A stretch of 64,000 nt of DNA from Pseudomonas plecoglossicida NBRC 103162 = DSM 15088 (GTDB lineage: Bacteria > Pseudomonadota > Gammaproteobacteria > Pseudomonadales > Pseudomonadaceae), in assembly GCF_000730665.1 (NCBI RefSeq), contig NZ_BBIV01000022.1:1-64000 (forward strand), read 5' to 3'. Shown in pieces: positions 1 through 8,370 of this stretch (positions within the stretch are counted from its first letter, which is position 1; each line of letters starts with the position of its first letter). A program made the position numbers and the translations under genes. The notes beneath the pieces are model-generated. The model ran no database searches and was not told where the DNA came from. It was given only the letters and a program-made list of their open reading frames with translations.

Positions 1-57
1 CTGAGTTCACTTTGGCGTGAGTAGCTTACCAAGCCAAACAGGGCTAGAAATCTCGGT

Positions 58-402
58 AAGTGTCCGCATAATGCGGCTCGACTCACGACGAAGAAAGTGT
101 CCGCGTATGTGCAGAAACAGCTGGAGGCGCCGGTTTCCATGGCTTGTAGCGATGCGTACGCCAGTGCTGCAGTGGTCACGAATGTCCAGATAGCGAAGGA
201 ATTGGATAAAGCGGTTCAAACCATCGTATCAACGTGCGCCCCAATAAAATCAGTGGATTACGGAAATCGTTTGGCAGCAAAAGTGTCCGTATTTCGTCGG
301 AATGGAGGCGCATGTGAGCAATGCAGAATCGCTGGAAGCCAAGTGAGTAGAGGGCTCTAGGGGTTGATGGGTTAAAAGTGTCCGCAATTCGCGACGGTGA
401 CA
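58..402. repeat. Four spaced same-orientation repeats, possible Tn7/Tni-like transposon end
   Basis: Four copies of AAGTGTCCG(C/T) begin near 58, 95, 280 and 375, all in one orientation. Read on the minus strand they are GCGGACACTT or ACGGACACTT, and the copies at 279 and 374 share further bases (AAAAGTGTCCG, then an ATTCG-like tail). The outermost copy is followed by GGTGACA ending at 402, so a 5'-TGTCACC terminus reading inward is possible. Spaced, same-orientation transposase sites just inside a TGT terminus are typical of Tn7-like and TniA-type elements. No transposase gene lies in the window; it would be to the left of base 1. There is no convincing gene in bases 1-430. Confidence 0.45.
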
Positions 403-569
403 CCGATCATTAGGAAACGCTGACACGCTGCTTGGCAGTCGTGATTATGAGATTTAACATAATATGCATTATGCGCACATTCAGATATTCCACACGGGCC
501 ACACCCAGGGTACATTCAACCCCACGCGATCCCTCCAGGATGGCCACTTTCCATTCAAGGACGTCACCG

Positions 570-1181
570 ATGCCTGACCACCCATTTGCCGATCAGATCA
601 TCGATCTCTATAACCGCAACGCCTCGACCTGGGATCGCCTGCGCGGCAATCGCCTGACTGAACGCAAATGGATCGAACGCTTCCGTTCGCGGCTGCGGTC
701 TTCGGCCACCGTCCTTGATCTGGGCTGCGGATCCGGCCAGCCCGTTGCGCGTCATCTGATCGAAGCCGGTTTGTCAGTCGTTGGTGTGGATGCTTCAGCG
801 CACATGATCGCGCTGTGCACCGCACGTTTCCCGAATCAGCAATGGATCGAGGCTGACATGCGCATACTGGGCCTGGATCAAACGTTCGCCGGGATCCTGG
901 CCTGGAACAGTTTTTTCCATCTCAAGCCTGACGACCAACGCCGCATGTTTGCAATTTTCCAGCGCCATGCGGCACCTGGCGCATGGCTGATGTTTACCAG
1001 CGGCACGGCGCTTGGCGAGGCCCTCGGTGAGTTCCAGGGCGAAACGCTTTATCACGCCAGCCTGGACCCGCACGAATATACGGAACAACTACAGGATCAT
1101 GGCTTCGAAGTGCTGGATCACTGCGTGGAAGACCCGGATTGCGGTGGCCTGAGGGTGTGGATGGCGCGGCGCCTCCCCTGA
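570..1181 (+). CDS. class I SAM-dependent methyltransferase
   Basis: This 203-residue protein has the class I methyltransferase core. Motif I, VLDLGCGSGQP, lies near residue 48 and is followed by an acidic strand end (VVGVDAS) that would bind the ribose of S-adenosylmethionine. A second acidic segment (WIEADMR) and a WNSFFHL segment fit the later motifs. I chose the ATG at 570 because the fold begins just after it (MPDHPFADQIIDLYNRN) and a purine-rich AAGGACG lies 8 bases upstream; the same frame is open back to 432 but reads as low-complexity, unrelated sequence. The substrate cannot be told from sequence. It stands alone next to a possible transposon end, so it may be accessory. Confidence 0.85.
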   Translation: MPDHPFADQIIDLYNRNASTWDRLRGNRLTERKWIERFRSRLRSSATVLDLGCGSGQPVARHLIEAGLSVVGVDASAHMIALCTARFPNQQWIEADMRILGLDQTFAGILAWNSFFHLKPDDQRRMFAIFQRHAAPGAWLMFTSGTALGEALGEFQGETLYHASLDPHEYTEQLQDHGFEVLDHCVEDPDCGGLRVWMARRLP

Positions 1182-1377
1182 CTTATATATAAGATTAAAT
1201 TATAGCTATACTAAATATTCATTTAGTTTAGTTATATTATTGGTCCGTGTTAACCAGCTCCCTGCTCCGCCGGCGAACTAATGCTCACCAGTCGAAACGC
1301 CTTCAATCCACTGTGACAATGCGCCAACCGGGCGAGTTGGCGGTATCCTGAAACCACTCTCACTCGGGACACAGATC
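1182..1377. other. AT-rich intergenic region with small inverted repeats
   Basis: Bases 1185-1245 are strikingly AT-rich for this genome. They contain TATAGCTATA (1201-1210) and a 7-base inverted repeat ACTAAAT/ATTTAGT (1210-1227). It may hold the end of the methyltransferase transcript or a promoter for the lipoprotein gene; nothing stronger is visible. Confidence 0.4.
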
Positions 1378-1797
1378 ATGCTCAGGTCGATGCTGTTGCT
1401 GGCAATCACGGCAGTTGCTGGTTGTCAGGCGCCTATGCCAACCGCCAACACACGAATGGCCTGGGTCGATCTCTCGGTGCCATTCCCCAACGACAGGGTA
1501 TTGATGGCCGAACGCCTGGATAACGAGCGTTTGCGCGACGGGCGTTTTTTCCAGGTCAGCCCAGGTAGCCATGTGTTGCTCGTGCGCTTCGACTATGAAG
1601 TGGGCGGTGGCGGTGGCATGAGTGTGATGGGTGGGACCACTGTTCGGGAGTGCTACCTGACCATTCCATACGCGCATTTCAAAGCGGGCGAGCGTTACTT
1701 GCTGGAGGCTCGCTCGATGGCGCTGACGCCGGAGGCACGCTTGTACGATGCCAAACGCGAGGTGGTGGCAGAGGTCAGCGAATTCTATTGCCTGTGA
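1378..1797 (+). CDS. small predicted lipoprotein of unknown function
   Basis: This 139-residue protein starts with a short positively charged, hydrophobic signal and a lipobox-like AVAGC with cysteine at residue 16, so it is probably lipidated and membrane anchored in the periplasm. The rest is a small soluble domain with a glycine-rich turn (GGGGGMS) around residues 79-85. I do not recognise a named family. It is a single gene, with the AT-rich region upstream and hldD 95 bases downstream. Confidence 0.7.
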   Translation: MLRSMLLLAITAVAGCQAPMPTANTRMAWVDLSVPFPNDRVLMAERLDNERLRDGRFFQVSPGSHVLLVRFDYEVGGGGGMSVMGGTTVRECYLTIPYAHFKAGERYLLEARSMALTPEARLYDAKREVVAEVSEFYCL

Positions 1798-1892
1798 TCC
1801 TCGCTGCCGACGCGTTTATTGACCCAGATTAACCCTGGCACTGCTCACCTCCCCCAGACTATGCACTCCTCACCCTCCCTGGGGGACCAGGC

Positions 1893-2924
1893 ATGACCAT
1901 CATCGTGACCGGCGCCGCCGGTTTCATCGGCAGTAATCTGGTAAAAGCGCTCAACCTGCGTAGCGAAACCCGGATCATCGCCGTCGACGACATGACCGAC
2001 GGCGACAAGTTTCGCAACCTGGCCGACTGCGACATCGCCGACTACCTGGACAAGGACGATTTCCTCGAGCGCTTGCGCCAGGGCCAGTTCGGCAAGGTAC
2101 GCGCCGTGCTCCATCAAGGCGCCTGCTCCAGCACCGTCGAAGGCGACGGGCGCTTCATGATGGCGAACAACTACCGCTACAGCTGCGATCTGCTCGCGGC
2201 CGCTCAGGACCAGCAGATCCCTCTGCTCTACGCCTCCTCGGCGGCCGTATATGGTGCGGGAGAAGTCTTTCGCGAGGACCGCGAACACGAGCAGCCGCTG
2301 AACGTATACGGCTACTCCAAGTTTCTCTTCGACCAGTATGTCCGCCGGCTGCTGCCAACTGTGCGCAGTCAGGTCGTCGGGCTGCGCTACTTCAATGTCT
2401 ACGGGCCTCGCGAGCAGCACAAGGGCGCGATGGCGTCCGTCGCCCTGCACTGCTTCAACCAGTACCAGGCCCATGGCAAGGTGAGCCTGTTCGGCCGTTA
2501 CGGCGACTACCCCAGCGGCGGTCATCTACGCGACTTCGTCTCGGTGGATGACGTGGTGAAGGTGAACCTGCACTTCCTCGATCACCCGCACCTGAGCGGC
2601 ATCTTCAATGTCGGCAGCGGCCGCGCCCAGCCGTTCAACGATGTGGCGCTGGCAGTCATCAATCGCTTGCGTGGCCAGCAAGGCCGCACCCCGTTGTCGC
2701 TGCAGGCTGCCTTGCGCAAAGGGGTGCTGGAATACACGGCGTTTCCCGAGCACTTGCGTGGCAAGTACCAGTGCTACACCTGCGCCGACCTGCAAGGCCT
2801 GCGCAGTGCCGGCTTCACGGATGCTACTTCGACCGTCGAGCAAGGCGTTGCACGGTACTGCGACTGGCTGCTGGCCCGGCAACGCCCGATGCGCATGCCA
2901 TTTACCCAGGCAGGCGCTGCCTAG
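1893..2924 (+). CDS. hldD: ADP-L-glycero-D-manno-heptose 6-epimerase
   Basis: HldD (RfaD) epimerises ADP-D-glycero-D-manno-heptose to the L-glycero form used for the inner core of lipopolysaccharide. The 343-residue protein has the short-chain/extended-SDR fold: the dinucleotide loop [10 protein letters not shown] at the N-terminus and the catalytic pair Tyr139-x3-Lys143 (YGYSK). The RYFNVYGP and [13 protein letters not shown] segments are characteristic of the family. It is somewhat longer than the roughly 310 residues of enteric HldD, mainly at the C-terminus. Its stop overlaps the end of the convergent paaX gene by four bases. Not part of the phenylacetate cluster. Confidence 0.9.
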   Translation: MTIIVTGAAGFIGSNLVKALNLRSETRIIAVDDMTDGDKFRNLADCDIADYLDKDDFLERLRQGQFGKVRAVLHQGACSSTVEGDGRFMMANNYRYSCDLLAAAQDQQIPLLYASSAAVYGAGEVFREDREHEQPLNVYGYSKFLFDQYVRRLLPTVRSQVVGLRYFNVYGPREQHKGAMASVALHCFNQYQAHGKVSLFGRYGDYPSGGHLRDFVSVDDVVKVNLHFLDHPHLSGIFNVGSGRAQPFNDVALAVINRLRGQQGRTPLSLQAALRKGVLEYTAFPEHLRGKYQCYTCADLQGLRSAGFTDATSTVEQGVARYCDWLLARQRPMRMPFTQAGAA

Positions 2925-3844
2925 ACCAGGCCGCCGAAGCGTTTGTAGAAACTCTCGTTCACATCCGGCAGCGGGCCGTCTGCGGTTTCCAGGGCGGCGT
3001 TGAGCAGCTCTTCGCTCTTGGCGAAGATCAGCCGATACAGGTTGCGGCACAGCTGCCGCGCGGCCCGGCCTTCCCAGTCCCCTGGCAGCAACTCGTCGGG
3101 GAGCTGCGGGTCGCGCAGCAGCAACCGGCGGTACTCGTGGATGAGCAAGGTACGCGCCAGGAAGCAATCCTGGGCATTGAGCTCGGCCTGCTCTTTGAGG
3201 CTTTGCCACAAGGGCCGGAACAGCTGGATGAATTCGCTGTATTGCAGCCCCAGCTCGTCGATCCGCCAGCTTTCCCGCACCTGCGCGCGCATGGCCTTGG
3301 ATGCCAGCACTTCCTGGGTGTGGGTTTCGAAGACGATGCTGTCGTCGCTCGCCTCCAGCTCACGAAGGGTCGCGGCCAGGTCGTTGCGGTCTGCCCGGGG
3401 GCAGCCCAGCACGTTCGGTGCCATCACGCCAAAGCCCTGCCATTCCAGCTCTTCACGCACGGCCTTGCGCTTGCTGGCGTCGAGCTGCGACAGCAGCACC
3501 AGGGTCCAGGCGCCGTCCCAGGCGGGCTGGCTCGGGCTGTAGACCCGCTTGAAGGCTTTTTCGAAGCGCCGCCGACCGGTGCCGGTCAGGCTGTAGTAAC
3601 TGCGTCTGCCAACCTTTTCAGCGGTCAGCCAACCTTCCTTGGTCAGGCGGAAGATCGAGGTGCGGATCAGCCGTTCATTGATGCCGATCGGCTCCAGCAG
3701 GTTGATCAGGCTGCCAAGCCAGACCGTGCCACCGTGGGGTTCGATGGCATCACCGTAGAGGGTGATGATCAGCGAACTGGCGCGGATCGGGGTCTGCTCC
3801 TGGAAGCGGGTGATCAAGGTATTCAGCGGGGCGAGGTTGCTCAT
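2921..3844 (-). CDS. paaX: phenylacetate catabolon repressor PaaX
   Basis: PaaX is the GntR-like repressor that leaves its operators when phenylacetyl-CoA accumulates. From the ATG at 3844 the protein has 307 residues, the usual length; it begins [14 protein letters not shown], followed by the winged-helix region ([21 protein letters not shown] split across the recognition helix) and a C-terminal effector domain. The start is uncertain. An upstream in-frame ATG at 3925 overlaps the paaY stop (ATGA) and is preceded by GAGGAGG at good distance, which would add 27 residues without obvious homology. The GAGGAGG also encodes Glu-Glu-Gly of PaaY, so it may be coincidence. It forms a paaYX unit divergent from the catabolic genes. 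Confidence 0.92.
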   Translation of the reverse strand: MSNLAPLNTLITRFQEQTPIRASSLIITLYGDAIEPHGGTVWLGSLINLLEPIGINERLIRTSIFRLTKEGWLTAEKVGRRSYYSLTGTGRRRFEKAFKRVYSPSQPAWDGAWTLVLLSQLDASKRKAVREELEWQGFGVMAPNVLGCPRADRNDLAATLRELEASDDSIVFETHTQEVLASKAMRAQVRESWRIDELGLQYSEFIQLFRPLWQSLKEQAELNAQDCFLARTLLIHEYRRLLLRDPQLPDELLPGDWEGRAARQLCRNLYRLIFAKSEELLNAALETADGPLPDVNESFYKRFGGLV

Positions 3845-3921
3845 GGAGGAACTGTGCGCGGATAAAGCACCGACTATACCTGTGCCGCGGCCTGCCTGGC
3901 CATGGCGCGTGGCAGGAAGGT

Positions 3922-4521
3922 TCATGCGCCCTCCTCGCCCTTGGGCCGGTGGCCGTTGTCACCCATGCGTGGGCGATGCAACTCGGCCTCGGTCAGCGGC
4001 GAGCATTCGACCATGCTGGCCATGCAGCGCTCGCTCAGCCGCTGGTACTCGGCGGTGCCGCGCTGCTTCCAGGCCAGTTCCTGCTCGGTCAGCGGACGCT
4101 TGACCTGCGCCGGCGAGCCCATCACCAGGCTCTGTTCGCTGCAGGTGAAGCCAGCCTTGACGAAAGCCGTGGCGCCGACGATGCAGCGCGGCGCGATGTG
4201 AGCGCCGTCCATCACCACGGCATTCATGCCGATCAACGCGTCCTCGCCCACCCGGCAGCCGTGCAGCACCGCGCCATGGCCGACGTGGCCGTTGCGCTCG
4301 ATCACCGTGTCGCCACCCGGAAAACCGTGCATCACGCAGGTGTCCTGCAGGTTGGCGCCCTCTTCCAGGACGATGCGGCCGAAATCGCCCCGCAAGGAGG
4401 CCAGCGGGCCGACGTAGCAACGCGGGCCGACGATCACATCACCGATCAGTACGGCACTGGGGTGCACATAGGCGGTCGGGTCGACCACCGGGGTCAAGCC
4501 ATCGAGGCGGTAGCAAGGCAT
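3922..4521 (-). CDS. paaY: hexapeptide-repeat thioesterase/carbonic-anhydrase-like protein PaaY
   Basis: PaaY is a left-handed beta-helix protein of the gamma-carbonic-anhydrase type. In E. coli the homologue is reported to act as a thioesterase that protects the phenylacetate pathway from dead-end CoA adducts. The 199-residue protein shows hexapeptide repeats (for example GPRCYVGPLASLRGDFG, then GHVGHGAVLHGC) with histidines placed to bind zinc. The start at 4521 gives MPCYRLDGLTPVV, the usual N-terminus, with AAGGAT upstream. It is the first gene of the minus-strand paaYX unit and is transcribed away from paaF across a shared promoter region. Confidence 0.9.
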   Translation of the reverse strand: MPCYRLDGLTPVVDPTAYVHPSAVLIGDVIVGPRCYVGPLASLRGDFGRIVLEEGANLQDTCVMHGFPGGDTVIERNGHVGHGAVLHGCRVGEDALIGMNAVVMDGAHIAPRCIVGATAFVKAGFTCSEQSLVMGSPAQVKRPLTEQELAWKQRGTAEYQRLSERCMASMVECSPLTEAELHRPRMGDNGHRPKGEEGA

Positions 4522-4802
4522 GGGGTTTATCCTTAAATGATTCGCAACGTATGACGATCTTGTATCGTAAACAGGTTTTTCGTCAAACCTTATCAACCCG
4601 CTGAAGCCATGGGTTTTCGAGCAATGAGGCAACGACGATCATTTGATCATAAGATACACAAACGACAGCCTGCTATTGCTTTCATGTATCACATGGTGCT
4701 TATACTTGCTGCACCTGGGCACGGGTACCCGTGGACCCCGCAAACAATTCCAAGAAACGCCGGCCACTCGATGCGCCGTGCGAGCAGCCTGAGGACCCTC
4801 AC
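4522..4802. promoter_or_regulatory. divergent paaY/paaF promoter region with putative PaaX operators
   Basis: This 281-base AT-enriched gap separates divergent paaYX and paaFGHIJK. It contains GATACACAAAC at 4653 and its inverse CATGTATCACA, with TGTATC at 4685, 32 bases apart start to start. The same pairing recurs before paaA. Nearer paaY, TGATTCGCAACG at 4538 resembles the published PaaX operator core (TGATTCG) and is followed by TGTATCGTAAAC at 4561. PaaX binding is inferred from position and resemblance, not shown. Confidence 0.6.
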
Positions 4803-5576
4803 ATGCCGCGTTATCTCCACGTGCAAGCACCGGAACACGGTGTTCGCCTGGTCACCCTGCAACGGCCGGAAGCACTCAATGCCTTGTGCACCGAACTGCT
4901 GGCGGAGCTTGCCAGCGAACTGGACAGCGCCGACCGCGACGAGCAGACCCGCGCCGTGGTCATCACAGGCAGCCGCAAGGCGTTCGCCGCCGGCGCCGAC
5001 ATCGGCGAAATGGCAGAGCGCGACCTGGTGGGCATCTTCAACGACCCGCGCGTTGGCCACTGGCAACGTATCGCCGCCTTTTCCAAGCCACTGATCGCGG
5101 CCGTCAACGGCTACGCGCTCGGCGGTGGCTGCGAACTGGCGATGTGTGCCGACATCGTCATTGCCGGCTTCGATGCCCGCTTCGGCCAACCTGAAATCAA
5201 CCTGGGCATCATCCCCGGCGCAGGTGGCACCCAACGCCTGCTGCGCGCCGTCGGCAAGCCGCTGGCGATGCAGATGGTACTGACCGGCGAAACCATTGCC
5301 GCCCATCACGCGTTGCAGGCCGGCCTGGTCAGCGAAATCACCCAACCTGAACTGACCGTCGAACGGGCCATGCACATTGCCCGCAGCATTGCCGCCAAGG
5401 CCCCGCTGGCCGTACGTCTGGCCAAGGAAGCGCTGCTCAAGGCCGGCGACACCGACCTTGCCAGTGGCCTGCGCTTCGAGCGCCACGCCTTCACCCTGCT
5501 GGCCGGCACCGCCGACCGCAACGAGGGCATACGCGCCTTCCAGGAAAAACGCCCGGCCCAGTTCAAAGGCCGTTGA
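4803..5576 (+). CDS. paaF: 2,3-dehydroadipyl-CoA hydratase PaaF
   Basis: PaaF is a crotonase-family enoyl-CoA hydratase that hydrates 2,3-dehydroadipyl-CoA to 3-hydroxyadipyl-CoA in the lower phenylacetate pathway. The 257-residue protein has the oxyanion-hole segments (AFAAGADI and [10 protein letters not shown]), the catalytic glutamate region ([18 protein letters not shown]) and the usual C-terminal [12 protein letters not shown] ending. The start at 4803 matches the family N-terminus (MPRYLHV); the frame is open further upstream. First gene of paaFGHIJK, with paaG 34 bases downstream. Confidence 0.93.
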   Translation: MPRYLHVQAPEHGVRLVTLQRPEALNALCTELLAELASELDSADRDEQTRAVVITGSRKAFAAGADIGEMAERDLVGIFNDPRVGHWQRIAAFSKPLIAAVNGYALGGGCELAMCADIVIAGFDARFGQPEINLGIIPGAGGTQRLLRAVGKPLAMQMVLTGETIAAHHALQAGLVSEITQPELTVERAMHIARSIAAKAPLAVRLAKEALLKAGDTDLASGLRFERHAFTLLAGTADRNEGIRAFQEKRPAQFKGR

Positions 5577-5610
5577 CCTGCCCTTTCCACCGCCTGACGG
5601 AGCGAGTCCG

Positions 5611-6402
5611 ATGACTTTCGAGCACATCCTGTTTTCCATCGAGGACGGCGTTGCCTTCCTCTCGCTGAACCGGCCCGAGCAGTTGAACAGCTTCAATACG
5701 CAGATGCACCAGGAGGTGCGCGAAGCCCTCATGCAAGTACGCCAGAGTGACCAGGCCCGGGTGCTGCTGCTGACCGGCGAAGGCCGTGGCTTCTGCGCAG
5801 GCCAGGACCTGTCCGACCGCAATGTCGCGCCGGGGGCCGCCATGCCGGACCTCGGCGAGTCCATCGAGCGTTTCTACAACCCGCTGGTGCGCACCCTGCG
5901 CGACCTGCCTATGCCGGTGATCTGCGCCGTCAATGGCGTGGCTGCCGGTGCCGGGGCAAACCTGCCACTGGCCTGCGACCTGGTACTGGCGGCGCGTTCG
6001 GCCAGCTTCATCCAGGCCTTCTGCAAGATCGGCCTGGTGCCGGACTCCGGGGGCACCTGGCTGCTGCCGCGTCTGGTCGGCATGGCCCGGGCCAAGGCGC
6101 TGGCCATGCTGGGCGATCGCCTGAGCGCAGAGCAAGCCGAACGCTGGGGCCTGATCCACCGCGTGGTCGAGGATGCCGACCTGCGCGACGAAGCCCTGAC
6201 CCTGGCGCGCCACCTGGCCAGCCAGCCGACCTATGGCCTGGCCCTGATCAAACGCAGCCTCAATGCCAGCTTCGACAACAGCTTCGACCAGCAGCTGGAG
6301 ATGGAGCGCGACCTGCAACGCCTGGCCGGACGCAGCGAGGACTATCGTGAGGGCGTCAGCGCCTTCATGAACAAGCGCAAACCTGAATTCAAGGGTCGCT
6401 GA
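5611..6402 (+). CDS. paaG: 1,2-epoxyphenylacetyl-CoA isomerase PaaG
   Basis: PaaG isomerises the ring epoxide to oxepin-CoA and also shifts double bonds in the chain produced after ring opening. It is a 263-residue crotonase-fold protein: oxyanion-hole segments GFCAGQDLSD and GVAAGAGANLPLA are clear, followed by IGLVPDSGGTWLLPRLVG with the conserved acidic residue for the isomerase type. It ends FMNKRKPEFKGR, like PaaF, which fits a shared ancestor. paaH starts two bases after its stop codon. Confidence 0.93.
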   Translation: MTFEHILFSIEDGVAFLSLNRPEQLNSFNTQMHQEVREALMQVRQSDQARVLLLTGEGRGFCAGQDLSDRNVAPGAAMPDLGESIERFYNPLVRTLRDLPMPVICAVNGVAAGAGANLPLACDLVLAARSASFIQAFCKIGLVPDSGGTWLLPRLVGMARAKALAMLGDRLSAEQAERWGLIHRVVEDADLRDEALTLARHLASQPTYGLALIKRSLNASFDNSFDQQLEMERDLQRLAGRSEDYREGVSAFMNKRKPEFKGR

Positions 6403-6404
6403 AC

Positions 6405-7922
6405 ATGACTGCACTCGACACGAACGCTCTGGTGGCGGTGATCGGTGCCGGTGCCATGGGCGCCGGCATCGCCCAGGTCGCGGCCCAGGCCGGGCACCCG
6501 GTGAAACTCTATGACAACCGCCCAGGTGCCTCGGCCCAGGCGATTGCCGGGATCGACCAGCAACTCGGGCGCCTGGTGGAAAAAGGCAAGTTGCAGGCAG
6601 ATGCCCGGCAGGCGATCGTCGCCCGCCTGCAACCTGTCGATGCGATCGAGACCCTGGCCGATGCCCGCCTGGTGATCGAGGCCATCGTCGAGAACCTGCA
6701 AGTCAAACAAGGCCTGCTGCGGCAGCTCGAAGCCCTGTGCGCGCCCGACTGCATCCTCGCCAGCAACACCTCGTCGCTGTCGATCACCAGCCTGGCCGCC
6801 GGCCTTCAGCGGCCGCAGCAAGTGATTGGCATGCACTTCTTCAATCCTGCGCCACTGATGGCCCTGGTCGAGGTCGTCTCGGGCCTGGCCACCGAGCCGG
6901 CCATCGCCGCATGCCTTTACCAGACGGCCAAAGCCTGGGGCAAGCAGCCGGTACATGCGCGCTCCACCCCGGGCTTCATCGTCAACCGCGTGGCCCGGCC
7001 CTTTTATGCCGAAAGCCTGCGCCTGCTCCAGGAAGGCGCGGCCGATTGCGCCACCCTGGATGCGCTGCTGCGCGACGCCGGCGGTTTCCGCATGGGTGCG
7101 TTCGAGCTGACCGACCTGATCGGCCATGACGTCAACTACGCCGTGACCTGCTCGGTGTTCGATGCGTTCTATGGCGACTTCCGTTTCCAGCCCTCGCTGG
7201 TGCAGAAGGAACTGGTCGATGCCGGCCGCCTGGGACGCAAGAGCGGCCACGGCTTCTATAGCTACGCCGAAGGCGCGCAACGCCCTCAAGCCGCCGTGCT
7301 GGAAAGCCCGCTGACGGTCGAGCGCTGCGTGGTCGAGGGTGACCTGGGCGCACTGCAGCCGTTGGTCGAACGTTTGCGCGACCGCGGGCTGGGCGTTACC
7401 CAGCGCGACGGTCGCGGCCTGATTCTGGTCGGCGATGCAACCCTGGCGCTGTCCGATGGCCGTCTGGCCAGCCAGCGTGCCCGTGAAGAGGGCCTGCGCA
7501 ACCTGGTGCTGGTCGACCTGGCTCTGGATTACCGCAGTGCCTCGCGCATCGCCATCAGCTGGTCCGCCGATACCACCAGCGACGCCCGCGACCAGGCCGT
7601 GGCGCTGTTGCAGCGAGCCGGCCTTCAGGTAGCGGCCGTGGCCGACCTGCCCGGCCTGGTGGTGCTGCGCACCGTGGCCATGCTCGCCAACGAGGCTGCC
7701 GACGCTGTCTTGCAAGGCGTCGGCAGCGCTGCCGACATCGACCTGGCCATGCGCGCCGGGGTCAATTACCCACGTGGCCCGCTGGCCTGGGCCGAGCAGA
7801 TCGGCATCGGCTACACCTTGCGCGTGCTGGACAACCTGCAGCGCAGCTATGGCGAAAGCCGCTACCGCCCTTCCCTGCTGCTGCGCCGCATCGATGCCCA
7901 AGGAGTTCGCCTGCATGACTGA
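6405..7922 (+). CDS. paaH: 3-hydroxyadipyl-CoA dehydrogenase PaaH
   Basis: PaaH oxidises 3-hydroxyadipyl-CoA to 3-oxoadipyl-CoA with NAD. The 505-residue protein starts with the dinucleotide-binding loop VIGAGAMGAGIAQVA and has the catalytic segment IGMHFFNPAPLM. It is the long form: the first 3-hydroxyacyl-CoA dehydrogenase unit (about residues 1-285) is followed by a linker and a second C-terminal 3HCDH helical domain (GVNYPRGPLAWAEQIG) near residues 410-500. Its last eight bases overlap paaI (ATGACTGA), so the two are probably translationally coupled. Confidence 0.93.
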   Translation: MTALDTNALVAVIGAGAMGAGIAQVAAQAGHPVKLYDNRPGASAQAIAGIDQQLGRLVEKGKLQADARQAIVARLQPVDAIETLADARLVIEAIVENLQVKQGLLRQLEALCAPDCILASNTSSLSITSLAAGLQRPQQVIGMHFFNPAPLMALVEVVSGLATEPAIAACLYQTAKAWGKQPVHARSTPGFIVNRVARPFYAESLRLLQEGAADCATLDALLRDAGGFRMGAFELTDLIGHDVNYAVTCSVFDAFYGDFRFQPSLVQKELVDAGRLGRKSGHGFYSYAEGAQRPQAAVLESPLTVERCVVEGDLGALQPLVERLRDRGLGVTQRDGRGLILVGDATLALSDGRLASQRAREEGLRNLVLVDLALDYRSASRIAISWSADTTSDARDQAVALLQRAGLQVAAVADLPGLVVLRTVAMLANEAADAVLQGVGSAADIDLAMRAGVNYPRGPLAWAEQIGIGYTLRVLDNLQRSYGESRYRPSLLLRRIDAQGVRLHD

Positions 7923-8370
7923 CCTGCAACGCACCCCCGACGAACTGGCCCGGGCCTGCGCCGACGCCATGTACTCCCGCGACCAGGCGACCCAGGCGCT
8001 GGGCATCCAGCTGCTCGACGCCGGCGCTGGGCGTGCCTGCCTGCGCATGCCGGTACGCGCCGACATGATCCAGGGCCACGGCACCTGCCATGGCGGCTTC
8101 CTCTTTGCCCTGGCCGACTCGGCCTTTGCCTTCGCCTGCAACAGCTATGACGAAGCCACCGTCGCCCTGGGCTGCAGCATCGACTATGTCGCCCCGGCGC
8201 TGTGCGGCGACCTGCTTACCGCCAGCGCCAGCGAGCAGAGCCGCAAGGGGCGCACCGGCCTGTATGACGTGCGCATCGAAAACCAGCGCGGCGAGCTGAT
8301 CGCCCTGTTCCATGGCAAATCCTACAAAGTGCGCGGCACTGTGCTCGCGCAGGAGAAGCAAGATGACTGA
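7915..8370 (+). CDS. paaI: hydroxyphenylacetyl-CoA thioesterase PaaI
   Basis: PaaI is a hot-dog-fold thioesterase that hydrolyses stalled ring-hydroxylated phenylacetyl-CoA and frees CoA. The 151-residue protein contains the family signature QGHGTCHGGFLFALADSAFA, with the HGG turn and catalytic acidic residue, followed by the SIDYVAPALCGDLL strand. The start at 7915 lies inside the end of paaH and makes an ATGACTGA junction; the same eight bases form the next junction with paaJ. Confidence 0.93.
   Translation: MTDLQRTPDELARACADAMYSRDQATQALGIQLLDAGAGRACLRMPVRADMIQGHGTCHGGFLFALADSAFAFACNSYDEATVALGCSIDYVAPALCGDLLTASASEQSRKGRTGLYDVRIENQRGELIALFHGKSYKVRGTVLAQEKQDD

Noticed and set aside
97..431. 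Short open frames near the left edge
   Set aside because: No domain, no ribosome sites, and they overlap the spaced repeats; better explained as a transposon end.
2771..3865. 364-codon plus-strand open frame across paaX
   Set aside because: Shadow of PaaX, which is conserved in length and sequence on the minus strand.
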